From UBA3907 sp033810155 (GTDB lineage: Bacteria > Bacillota > Sulfobacillia > Fermentithermobacillales > Fermentithermobacillaceae), in assembly GCA_033810155.1 (NCBI GenBank), contig JAPXKJ010000026.1:1-15613 (forward strand): 15,613 nucleotides of DNA, written 5' to 3'. Every line of letters begins with the position of its first letter. The stretch's first letter is position 1. Both the position numbers and the translations under genes were made by a program. Under the pieces are notes generated by a model, which saw only the letters and a list, made by a program, of their open reading frames with translations, was not told the origin of the DNA and searched no databases. This document shows, piece by piece, positions 1 to 6,171 of the stretch.

Positions 1-247
1 TTGCAGCAATTACTGCCTTTACCTCAGGATCCGACCAGGCTTGCATGAAATCCGATGCTCTTTCCTCGTCTTTTCCCGCTAGGTAGCCCCATCGTTGCAT
101 AACGGAATTGCCCATCTTCACTTTGAGGCCCAACTCCTCAAACAGCCTCACTCCACGCTCAAGGGACTCCCTTCTAACAGGACCGGAAGGAGCTACCACT
201 GAAACAGTATCGCCGCTTTCCAGGGCCCTAGGCTTCACTACGTCCAT
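1..247 (-). CDS. LD-carboxypeptidase (peptidase S66 family), 5' part only
   Basis: This is the N-terminal 82 codons of a gene that runs off the left edge. The translation opens MDVVKPRALESGDTVSVVAP and continues with SGPV, the S66 opening in which a short strand leads to a PSGPV turn. It is followed by ERGVRLFEELGLKV, by GYLAGKDEERASDF and by SDPEVKAVIAA, all typical of LD-carboxypeptidase/MccF N-termini. Members cut the L,D bond of murein tetrapeptides during cell-wall recycling or hydrolyse microcin-like amides. The catalytic Ser, Glu and His lie beyond the edge, so activity cannot be judged. The ATG is preceded at good distance by a strong GGGAGGAG site (about 255-262), which fixes the start. 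No signal peptide is seen, so the product is probably cytoplasmic. The gene is divergent from the YlbF-family gene, and their 268-base spacer shows no other gene. Confidence 0.85.
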   Translation of the reverse strand, partial: MDVVKPRALESGDTVSVVAPSGPVRRESLERGVRLFEELGLKVKMGNSVMQRWGYLAGKDEERASDFMQAWSDPEVKAVIAA

Positions 248-455
248 AGTCCCACTCCTCCCTTCTTGTCATCCTAACGCTTTTGCTCTTTCACTTACAC
301 ACTTACAACAAGTTCGCCTACGAGCCCCCTATTTCCTTCAACAAACGAGCACTTGGCGATAACACAAGCCTTTCCGGTAGCATCTCAGACCACTCCTAGC
401 CGCCAAGCTGAAGGCGAACAAGTTGCATCAGATGTAGAGAAGTGCAATCATATTC

Positions 456-483
456 TTGATGGATCTTTGCGAATTCATATCAT
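456..483 (+). promoter_or_regulatory. Possible sigma-A promoter for the YlbF-family gene
   Basis: TTGATG (456-461), a 16-base spacer and TATCAT (478-483) match the sigma-A consensus at 4/6 and 5/6. They lie 32 bases before the ATG at 516. The placement is sensible, but the assignment rests on sequence match only. Confidence 0.4.
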
Positions 484-515
484 AGCACGCTAGGAGTTGA
501 AGGAGGCAAACCAAA

Positions 516-854
516 ATGGCAGTTTACGATAAGGCATATGAACTGGCTAGGGAGATTAAAGAGAGCCCGGAGTACAAAGAGTATCAAGAAGCCAAAGAGG
601 CCATCGAAGGAAGCGAGTCTGCCCTCCAAATCCTAAGGGATTATTGGGAACAGCAACTTTCAATTCAAACAGCGCTTCTAACCGGGAGAGAACCTGACGA
701 GAAAATCCAGGAGAGTTTCAGCAAAACCCAAGAGATCATAAGCATGCATGGACCGATCCAGAGGTTCATGCGAGCCGAAAGGCAAATCCTTACTGTGCTA
801 GCAGATATCCAGAAAATTCTTAGCGATTCTCTAGATCTACTGGACTACACCTAG
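516..854 (+). CDS. YlbF/YmcA family protein
   Basis: The product is a 112-residue, highly charged, all-helical protein. The opening YDKAYELAREIKESPEYKEYQEAKEAI and the closing FMRAERQILTVLADIQKILSD are typical of the YlbF/YmcA family (PF06133). In Bacillus, YlbF, YmcA and YaaT form a complex that tunes RNase Y-dependent mRNA turnover, competence and sporulation. That role is known for the Bacillus proteins and is only inferred here. This copy is shorter than YlbF or YmcA (roughly 145 residues) and contains no cysteine, so it cannot carry the Fe-S clusters reported for the Bacillus complex. A GGAGG site about ten bases upstream supports the ATG. The gene stands alone on the plus strand and converges on the thioredoxin-like gene with 16 bases between stops. 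It could equally be a generic YlbF-family paralogue whose function is unknown. Confidence 0.82.
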   Translation: MAVYDKAYELAREIKESPEYKEYQEAKEAIEGSESALQILRDYWEQQLSIQTALLTGREPDEKIQESFSKTQEIISMHGPIQRFMRAERQILTVLADIQKILSDSLDLLDYT

Positions 855-870
855 AAATCTCTAACGCAAA

Positions 871-1338
871 TCACTCTATCAATCCTAGGTCCATTAAAAG
901 CTTTTCGATCTCTGAGTACTCGCGATATCCGGGAGAGGTCTCTTTGACCGTTCCTTCCGCATCAAACAATACAAGTGTGGGGACTCCTTGGATTTTGTAT
1001 GCTGACGCTATATCCGGATATATTTCGGCATTCATTTTGAGTACAAGGACCCTATCTCCGTACTTAGCGCTTAACTCTGAAAGTTCGTCTTCCATCCTTA
1101 CACAATAGGGACAAAACTTCGTATAAAACTCTAGGACGATAGGTTTCCCCTTAGTTAGGTATATGTTCAAAGTATCGGCAGTTACATCCAAAACAGATTC
1201 AGATGGATCTGCTTCAGATGGACGCTGGGCACGTACCTTTAATTGGTACAAGACTCCTGATGTTACTACAGCCAAAAGCAAAATAACGCCGATCCAACGA
1301 TACTTCTTCATCCCTGCAAACGGACATGTTTTTTTCAT
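871..1338 (-). CDS. Membrane-anchored thioredoxin-like thiol-disulfide protein
   Basis: From the preferred start the protein has 155 residues. A basic N-terminus and one hydrophobic segment (about residues 14-32) form a signal anchor or signal peptide. A thioredoxin fold follows, with the redox motif CPYC at residues 76-79 in the context EFYTKFCPYCVRMEDEL. The cis-proline loop GVPTLVLFDAEG then supports the fold. The usual WCGPC is replaced by FCPYC, a more glutaredoxin-like active site. It probably acts outside the membrane, reduced by the CcdA-type protein encoded 49 bases upstream on the same strand. Start choice: the longest frame begins with an ATG at 1359, but that ATG runs straight into an AGGAGG that sits 12 bases before the ATG at 1338. 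A third ATG at 1311 is also possible. No cytochrome c maturation gene is adjacent, so the target is open. Confidence 0.85.
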   Translation of the reverse strand: MKKTCPFAGMKKYRWIGVILLLAVVTSGVLYQLKVRAQRPSEADPSESVLDVTADTLNIYLTKGKPIVLEFYTKFCPYCVRMEDELSELSAKYGDRVLVLKMNAEIYPDIASAYKIQGVPTLVLFDAEGTVKETSPGYREYSEIEKLLMDLGLIE

Positions 1339-1387
1339 AAAAATCGATGTCCTCCTCATCTTTACGCGTCATCGACAATAAACGGCT

Positions 1388-2110
1388 CTAAACATATGGC
1401 CTAATGAGCAAATAACCTCCGAACCCAGCGATCACGATGCCACCGATTTTTCTAATGACTTCTATCACCAAAACTCCTCTTTCATTTTCAAGGAAGTCAA
1501 GAAATACAGATGTAAACACACCCGCCAGAGCAACAAGTAAGGACTGACCCAAGGAGTATCCAAAGAGCAGTATCCCTCCACGCAAAAAAGAGCCCGAGGA
1601 AGCGGCAATCGACAATATGGCCACGAACATCGGCGTTGAACAGGGTGACGACGATAGTCCGTACATCATCCCCATGGCTAATGGCTTCAAGGCCGAATTC
1701 ACCAAATCGCCAACCTTGTGTCTTGGTGAATTCAGCAGGTTCTCAGGCGTATTCCCTACTTTTGACAAGATTGGAACCTCACACGTTCGAGATAGGCGAA
1801 ACAAACCAAGATACGAAAATCCTGCGATCAAAAACGCAATCCCTGCAATCCACCTCAGCCAAGGAGCCGCAAAAAGGATAGACTTACCTATCAAACCTAC
1901 GAATATTCCTACAACTGACAGGGCCGAGACCATGCCAAGTACAAACATAAGAACATATGTTTTCCTTCTATACTTCTCAACTGCCGCTGCGTGCGCGACT
2001 ACGATAGGTACGCCAGCCAGAGCACAGGGATTTATCGAGGAGACAATCCCTGCTAGCACCGAAAACATCGCTCCCAAAATCGCGTTATCAGTCCAGACTA
2101 GTTCAGGCAA
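1388..2110 (-). CDS. ccdA: CcdA/DsbD-type thiol-disulfide electron carrier, membrane protein
   Basis: The 240-residue hydrophobic protein has about six membrane segments. The family's two redox cysteines are visible: one in SSINPCALAGVP (Cys29) in the first helix and one in GLSSSPCSTPMFVA (Cys157) in the fourth. CcdA and the DsbD core move reducing equivalents from cytoplasmic thioredoxin to thiol proteins outside the membrane, for cytochrome c maturation, sporulation or general disulfide repair. The length fits CcdA (about 230-240 residues) and not full DsbD, and the missing thioredoxin domain is supplied by the next gene of the operon. The start is TTG at 2110, with a GGGGTGA site about nine bases upstream and no in-frame ATG nearby. 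Which client proteins it serves cannot be read from this window. Confidence 0.88.
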   Translation of the reverse strand: MPELVWTDNAILGAMFSVLAGIVSSINPCALAGVPIVVAHAAAVEKYRRKTYVLMFVLGMVSALSVVGIFVGLIGKSILFAAPWLRWIAGIAFLIAGFSYLGLFRLSRTCEVPILSKVGNTPENLLNSPRHKVGDLVNSALKPLAMGMMYGLSSSPCSTPMFVAILSIAASSGSFLRGGILLFGYSLGQSLLVALAGVFTSVFLDFLENERGVLVIEVIRKIGGIVIAGFGGYLLIRPYV

Positions 2111-2511
2111 TGTCCAACTTCACCCCGTTTGCCAATGTGCATAGTTCTATAGACCATTTTATCAACACATCACTTCTGTGTGACTCTCCCACGTAATTTT
2201 CATGATCGGACACATCCTTACAAAGCGCAGATCCGGCCTATAAAACTCCGCCTTACAGCGTATTGAGAAGCAAGATCACGCCAAGAAGAACCAACAACGC
2301 TCCTAGGCACCCCCGGGAACAGCACAATCGTATCACCCTCTTCCTCTGGATAGCTGCAACTCCTTATACTTATTACGATGTCAAATGTCATTGGTCTAAC
2401 GGCATATGGTATCGCGTCGAAAGCGATGGATGATCCCACTGCAGACATAAAGAGGATAAGACCTACGGATCCGCAAAAGACAAGTCCAAAACGCTCTTTC
2501 TGAAGAATAAA
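2111..2511. other. Stretch without a convincing gene, upstream of ccdA
   Basis: These 400 bases lie between the ccdA start and the tRNA on the minus strand. An open frame of 109 codons on the minus strand (2218-2547) begins inside the tRNA gene, lacks a ribosome binding site and matches nothing I recognise. It is more likely chance, or the decayed remains of a small membrane protein, because it carries one hydrophobic run. In another minus frame a TTG at 2327 sits nine bases after AGAGGAAGAGG and would give a 24-residue hydrophobic peptide ending at 2253. The ccdA promoter should lie at 2111-2200; TTGATA is seen there, but no clear -10 box follows. Confidence 0.4.
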
Positions 2512-2588
2512 TGGTCGGGGCGACTGGATTTGAACCAGCGGCCTCATGGTCCCGAACCATGCGCGCTACCAAGCTGCGCTACGCCCCG
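2512..2588 (-). tRNA. tRNA-Pro (anticodon CGG)
   Basis: The 77-base minus-strand gene folds as a full cloverleaf. The acceptor arms are CGGGGCG and CGCCCCG, with discriminator A and an encoded CCA. The D arm is GCGC/GCGC around AGCTTGGTA. The anticodon stem CATGG/CCATG encloses the loop TTCGGGA. The T arm GCTGG/CCAGT encloses TTCAAAT. The central loop triplet CGG reads codon CCG, and G37 is as expected for tRNA-Pro. The gene stands alone, downstream of galK on the same strand, and has its own promoter. Confidence 0.97.
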
Positions 2589-2597
2589 ACATCTGAG

Positions 2598-2627
2598 ATT
2601 ATAACATCTAGTAGGAGATAAGTTCAA
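2598..2627 (-). promoter_or_regulatory. Sigma-A promoter of tRNA-Pro
   Basis: On the minus strand TTGAAC (2622-2627), an 18-base spacer and a perfect TATAAT (2598-2603) lie just before the tRNA. The expected start point is near 2591, leaving a leader of only a few bases before the mature 5' end at 2588. This is the usual arrangement for a single tRNA gene. Confidence 0.8.
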
Positions 2628-2665
2628 TTGACGTGAGTTACACGGACTGGAATCTTGCTCCCCGG

Positions 2666-3994
2666 TTACTCGACACACCGCACTCCATCATCAATTCGAC
2701 AAACATAAAACTTCGCTTCAAGTCCGGTTTTTTCGAAATACTCCTTACCGACCGTTGCGACAAACTCGTCACGCCGCTCGCTCTTAACCAGTGCGATAGC
2801 ACATCCACCGAATCCTGCCCCGGTCATCCTTGCACCAACGCAACAATCTTGCGAAAGCGCAGCCTCCACCATCGCATCCAGATGAAATCCTGTTACCTCA
2901 TAATCATCTCTAAGCGAAATGTGAGACTCAATCATCAATCGTCCAAACCCTTTGACATCCCCGGTAGACAGCAATTGTTCTGCCAAAAGCGTCCGTAGGT
3001 TTTCAGTAACAACGTGACGGGCCCTTCTACCTAACACTGATCCCTTTACTTTCAAGTGGCTGTCAGTACACTCATCCCATAGGTTGCGCAAATCAAATGT
3101 GTTTTCAATCTGATCCAATGTCGCCTGGGCAAGGCTCTCCACATGTGCATAATTCGGATTGCTTCGAACAACAGCAAGTGCCGCTTGGCATTCCTCTCGC
3201 CTCTGGTTGTACTTAGAATCGCCTAGTCGTCGCGTCACTCCAGTATCCATAATCACTAAACTGTAATCGCAGAGCCTCACAGGAACATATAAATGGTCCA
3301 AATCATCGCAATGCAACAGCATAGCATGGTCTTTCTTCCCCATAGCAACGGCAAATTGATCCATAATACCGCACTGAACGCCCACAGAATCATTCTCTGC
3401 TAGTTGACACAAGCGTGCCATCCAAACCCTATCCGAAAAGTGAAAATTGTCTCTTAAAGTAGGGTAAAGCATAAAGTAAGCGGTTAGAACCTCTAGTGCC
3501 GCGGATGATGAAAGTCCCGCTCCAACAGGAAGATTACCCCAATAGAGAACCTGACAGCCTCTGAGGTCGTAATCAGTCTTGCTGTAACTTGCCCTGACTT
3601 GCTGTAGTTTTGAAATAACCCCTACAGGGTAGATACCCCAACCCATACTTGAATCACAAACGACTCGCTTGGATAGATCTACTGCTATGCTGCCCGGCTC
3701 GTTAAGTGAAGCTAGATGCACAGTCTCCGCTTCCCCCAGGGCTCCTCGCAAGGTAACATTGCCAGATTTTTCATTGACCGATTCTGAGTACCGTACCGCA
3801 GCATATATGCCAATCGAGAGCGCTACAGGAAGCACATATCCCCCATTGTAATCTGTGTGCTCACCGATGAGATTAACACGCCCTGGAGCGAAGAAAACAT
3901 GGAAATCACCAGGACCTTCGCCGTAAACCTCAAGAAACTTTGCCTTAAGCGTTTCAAGATCAACACACCTATTGAAATCACTACTTGAGTTCAC
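2666..3994 (-). CDS. galK: Galactokinase
   Basis: This GHMP kinase phosphorylates alpha-D-galactose at C1 in the cytoplasm, the ATP-using step of the Leloir pathway. It shows the galactokinase signature GRVNLIGEHTDYNGG near the N-terminus and the ATP loop LPVGAGLSSSAALEV. The CGIMDQFA segment carries the catalytic Asp, and MTGAGFGGCAIALV lies near the C-terminus. At 442 residues it is longer than the common 380-400, but all motifs are intact. Start choice: an ATG at 4009 gives 447 residues, yet that ATG directly abuts an AGGGG that stands seven bases before the GTG at 3994. The likely promoter at 4017-4045 would also start the message around 4010, leaving no leader for the ATG. No galT or galE is adjacent. 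The neighbours are tRNA-Pro downstream and divergent metG upstream. Confidence 0.95.
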   Translation of the reverse strand: MNSSSDFNRCVDLETLKAKFLEVYGEGPGDFHVFFAPGRVNLIGEHTDYNGGYVLPVALSIGIYAAVRYSESVNEKSGNVTLRGALGEAETVHLASLNEPGSIAVDLSKRVVCDSSMGWGIYPVGVISKLQQVRASYSKTDYDLRGCQVLYWGNLPVGAGLSSSAALEVLTAYFMLYPTLRDNFHFSDRVWMARLCQLAENDSVGVQCGIMDQFAVAMGKKDHAMLLHCDDLDHLYVPVRLCDYSLVIMDTGVTRRLGDSKYNQRREECQAALAVVRSNPNYAHVESLAQATLDQIENTFDLRNLWDECTDSHLKVKGSVLGRRARHVVTENLRTLLAEQLLSTGDVKGFGRLMIESHISLRDDYEVTGFHLDAMVEAALSQDCCVGARMTGAGFGGCAIALVKSERRDEFVATVGKEYFEKTGLEAKFYVCRIDDGVRCVE

Positions 3995-4016
3995 GTCTTT
4001 TCCCCTCATTTCTTAC

Positions 4017-4045
4017 AGCCTACAGACAGCATTCAGTCATGTCAA
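4017..4045 (-). promoter_or_regulatory. Probable galK promoter
   Basis: On the minus strand a perfect TTGACA (4040-4045) is followed after 17 bases by a poor -10, TAGGCT (4017-4022). Transcription would begin near 4010, just ahead of the AGGGG site used by the GTG start at 3994. The strong -35 with a weak -10 suggests an activated or weak promoter. Confidence 0.5.
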
Positions 4046-4093
4046 CCAATTGTACCGTACCAGTCATAACAAGGGCACTTCCTTCTTTGAGAT

Positions 4094-4122
4094 TTGACAC
4101 CGTACGGTATCACCAATATTAT
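4094..4122 (+). promoter_or_regulatory. Strong sigma-A promoter of metG
   Basis: TTGACA (4094-4099), exactly 17 bases, then TATTAT (4117-4122) match the sigma-A consensus at 6/6 and 5/6. Transcription should start near 4129, giving a leader of about 33 bases. That is too short for a T-box element, so this metG is not controlled by a T-box from this promoter. Confidence 0.8.
4096..4111. promoter_or_regulatory. Palindrome inside the metG promoter, candidate operator
   Basis: GACACCGTACGGTATC is a 16-bp palindrome with one mismatched pair and a perfect 10-bp core, ACCGTACGGT. It covers the end of the -35 box and most of the spacer, where a bound protein would block RNA polymerase. A related TACCGTAC lies at 4053-4060, just upstream of the galK -35. 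A shared regulator of both divergent genes is possible but inferred. Confidence 0.45.
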
Positions 4123-4161
4123 TAGTGAAAACACGACGCAAATCAGAAGAGGTGTTCTGAG

Positions 4162-5847
4162 ATGACCCGATATCTAGTAACAAGCGCACTACCATACATA
4201 AACGGCATGAAACATCTTGGTAACCTGGTAGGTTCCATGCTTCCTGCTGATGTCTACTCTAGATTCCTACGACTTGAGGGGGAAGAAGTGCTTTACATAT
4301 GCGCAACTGACGAACACGGCACCCCAGCAGAAATAGCTGCTCTAGAAGAAGGACTAGATGTGCAGACCTATTGCGACATTCAGCATCAGCGCCAAAAAGA
4401 TGTTTACATGCGTTTCGGGTTGTCCTTCGACTACTTTGGTCGTAGTTCATCACCTCAAAACCATGAACTCACTCAGCATTTTTTTAACTTGCTAGACAAG
4501 AATGGTTTCATTGAGGAGAGGGAAATACAACAAATCTATTGCTTTGACGATGAAAGATATCTTCCAGATAGATATGTTATAGGGACTTGCCCGCATTGCG
4601 GCTATGAAAAAGCCCGAGGAGACCAGTGCGAGAATTGCGCGACCCTTCTTGATCCTTCGGATCTTCTCAATCCCAAGTCCGCCGTATCAGGAAGCCAAAA
4701 CCTTGAACTACGCAAATCGCGACACCTATTTCTAAAACTCGATGCGCTTAGCCAAGAAGTTGAGCAATGGGTTAGGTCTCACAGAGACTGGCCCCGACTT
4801 ACTCAGTCCATCGCCCTAAAATGGCTTAACGAAGGCCTTCAACCCAGATGCATTACAAGGGATCTTTCATGGGGAGTTTCCGTTCCGAAGGAAGGATTCG
4901 AAGATAAGGTATTCTATGTGTGGTTTGATGCGCCCATCGAGTACGTAGGAGCTACAAAGGAATGGGCTGACGCATGTCCGGATAAGCGTGACTGGAGGTC
5001 TTGGTGGTATGACACACACGATGTGTATCATGCTCAGTTCATGGCAAAAGATAATCTCCCGTTTCACACCATTGTCTGGCCCGCAACCATCCTGGGAACA
5101 CGGGAACCATGGACCATGGCCGACTACATAAAAGGATTTAACTGGCTCACGTACTACGGAGGCAAGTTCTCTACAAGTCAAAAACGTGGTGTGTTTATGG
5201 ACCAAGCTCTGGAGATACTACCCGCTGACTACTGGCGCTATTTCCTCATGACCGTAGCACCTGAATCTGACGATTCGGATTTCACGTGGGAACTGTTTTC
5301 CACGGTAGTGAACAAGGACTTGGCAGGCACACTAGGTAATTTCGTGAACCGGACATTGAAACTTGCAGTCTCTAAGTTCGGTAACTCAATTCCTGCAGGC
5401 GGTACATGGGGAGTTTGGGAAGACGAACTCCTAGCAAAGTGCAGAGAGAGCATATCAGAATATAGGCATGCTTTACGGAACTTCGAGTTTCGAAAAGCGA
5501 TGATAGCCCTGAAGCAATTATGGACTCACGGCAATGTCTATATAGATGCTAGGGCACCTTGGAATCTTGTTAAGACCGACCGGGATGAGGCTGCATTGGT
5601 TCTGAGAACGTGCATAAACTTAGTGCGAACTTACGCAGTTGCCTCATCACCAATTATCCCATTCACGGCAGAGACTCTGTTCAGCGCGTTGAACATGAGC
5701 CCTGAGGAAAGAGAAACCGGTCTTGACGGTGCTCTCGACCTCACTGCGCTACACCCTGGCAGAAAGTTTGAAGTGCCTCCCATTCTCTTCAAGCGACTGG
5801 AACCCGATGATGTCCAGAGATTTCAAGAGGAGTACGGCGGACTCTAA
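4162..5847 (+). CDS. metG: Methionine--tRNA ligase
   Basis: This class I synthetase charges tRNA-Met with methionine. The HIGH-type motif is HLGN at residues 18-21 (PYINGMKHLGNLVGS). TDEHGTPAEIAA follows in the catalytic core. A connective-peptide zinc knuckle has paired cysteines at 143/146 and 156/159 (CPHCGYEKARGDQCENC). The KMSKS loop appears as KFSTS at 335-339 in GGKFSTSQKRGVF, a known variant that keeps the first Lys and the serines. The helical anticodon-binding domain fills the rest. At 561 residues it lacks the C-terminal Trbp111-like tRNA-binding domain found in longer enzymes. AGAGGTG about seven bases before the ATG supports the start. The gene has its own promoter and no following gene for 324 bases, so it is probably monocistronic. 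Confidence 0.96.
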   Translation: MTRYLVTSALPYINGMKHLGNLVGSMLPADVYSRFLRLEGEEVLYICATDEHGTPAEIAALEEGLDVQTYCDIQHQRQKDVYMRFGLSFDYFGRSSSPQNHELTQHFFNLLDKNGFIEEREIQQIYCFDDERYLPDRYVIGTCPHCGYEKARGDQCENCATLLDPSDLLNPKSAVSGSQNLELRKSRHLFLKLDALSQEVEQWVRSHRDWPRLTQSIALKWLNEGLQPRCITRDLSWGVSVPKEGFEDKVFYVWFDAPIEYVGATKEWADACPDKRDWRSWWYDTHDVYHAQFMAKDNLPFHTIVWPATILGTREPWTMADYIKGFNWLTYYGGKFSTSQKRGVFMDQALEILPADYWRYFLMTVAPESDDSDFTWELFSTVVNKDLAGTLGNFVNRTLKLAVSKFGNSIPAGGTWGVWEDELLAKCRESISEYRHALRNFEFRKAMIALKQLWTHGNVYIDARAPWNLVKTDRDEAALVLRTCINLVRTYAVASSPIIPFTAETLFSALNMSPEERETGLDGALDLTALHPGRKFEVPPILFKRLEPDDVQRFQEEYGGL

Positions 5848-5918
5848 TATCCATATGGTCCACAATAACCACGGGATCTAGGACTTTTGTAGTAATTCTC
5901 AACGTTTCTGGGTGAATT

Positions 5919-6001
5919 CTTCGTCAAACAGTTGAACATTGCGTAACTAAATACGATAATTTATGTAACAAAGGGATTTTGGCGAAGTTTTCATCTTTTT
6001 A
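5919..6001 (+). terminator. Possible metG terminator, long-looped stem with T-rich tail
   Basis: The ten-pair stem 5919-5928/5978-5987 is followed at once by TTTTCATCTTTTTATA. The 49-base loop contains an inner TAAAT/ATTTA pair at 5948-5963. Position after metG and the T-rich tail fit an intrinsic terminator, but the long loop makes it irregular. Confidence 0.3.
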
Positions 6002-6022
6002 TAGGTAAATCCTGTTGGACCA

Positions 6023-6031
6023 TGCTATATT
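6023..6031 (+). promoter_or_regulatory. Possible extended -10 promoter for the first cyclase gene
   Basis: TGCTATATT carries the TG of an extended -10 and a 5/6 match to TATAAT. No good -35 is seen 17 bases upstream (AGGTAA). It would start a leader of about 134 bases that includes the 7-bp hairpin at 6070-6097. Confidence 0.35.
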
Positions 6032-6171
6032 CGCAGTAGTGTTTGTTACAACGTAGGCCTTCTCGTTCATGCACTGTTTTTTAGAGACGGCAGTGCAAAC
6101 CTATTGAACATCAGGATAGTTCATCGTTTTCACAGTCAAGTAACCTGCGATGCGAGAAGGAGTGTTATAGG

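Larger units (their letters stand above)
5848..6171. other. 324-base non-coding stretch with several inverted repeats
   Basis: No open frame of note is present. Three inverted repeats can be seen. CTTCGTCAAA (5919-5928) faces TTTGGCGAAG (5978-5987), ten pairs with one G-U. TGTAACAAA (5964-5972) faces TTTGTTACA (6042-6050), nine perfect pairs; its left arm lies in the loop of the first repeat, so the two compete. TGCACTG (6070-6076) faces CAGTGCA (6091-6097), seven pairs. The stretch may combine the metG terminator with the leader of the first cyclase gene. It does not match the GEMM cyclic-di-GMP riboswitch core as I know it. A single 7-10 bp repeat can arise by chance in 324 bases. Confidence 0.35.

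Noticed and set aside
1617..2144. 175-codon plus-strand frame
   Set aside because: It lies wholly opposite ccdA, whose motifs and membrane pattern are clear; its composition is that of an antisense shadow.
2218..2547. 109-codon open frame on the minus strand overlapping the tRNA
   Set aside because: It begins inside the T arm of tRNA-Pro, has no ribosome binding site and resembles no family I know. It is not reported as a gene.
4129..4161. T-box riboswitch expected before a Bacillota aminoacyl-tRNA synthetase gene
   Set aside because: The near-consensus promoter leaves a leader of only about 33 bases, too short for a T-box, and no T-box core sequence is seen.
6031..6171. Cyclic-di-GMP (GEMM) riboswitch before the cyclase genes
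   Set aside because: Searched by eye for the conserved GEMM core and its tetraloop and receptor; not found here or in 7471-7620.
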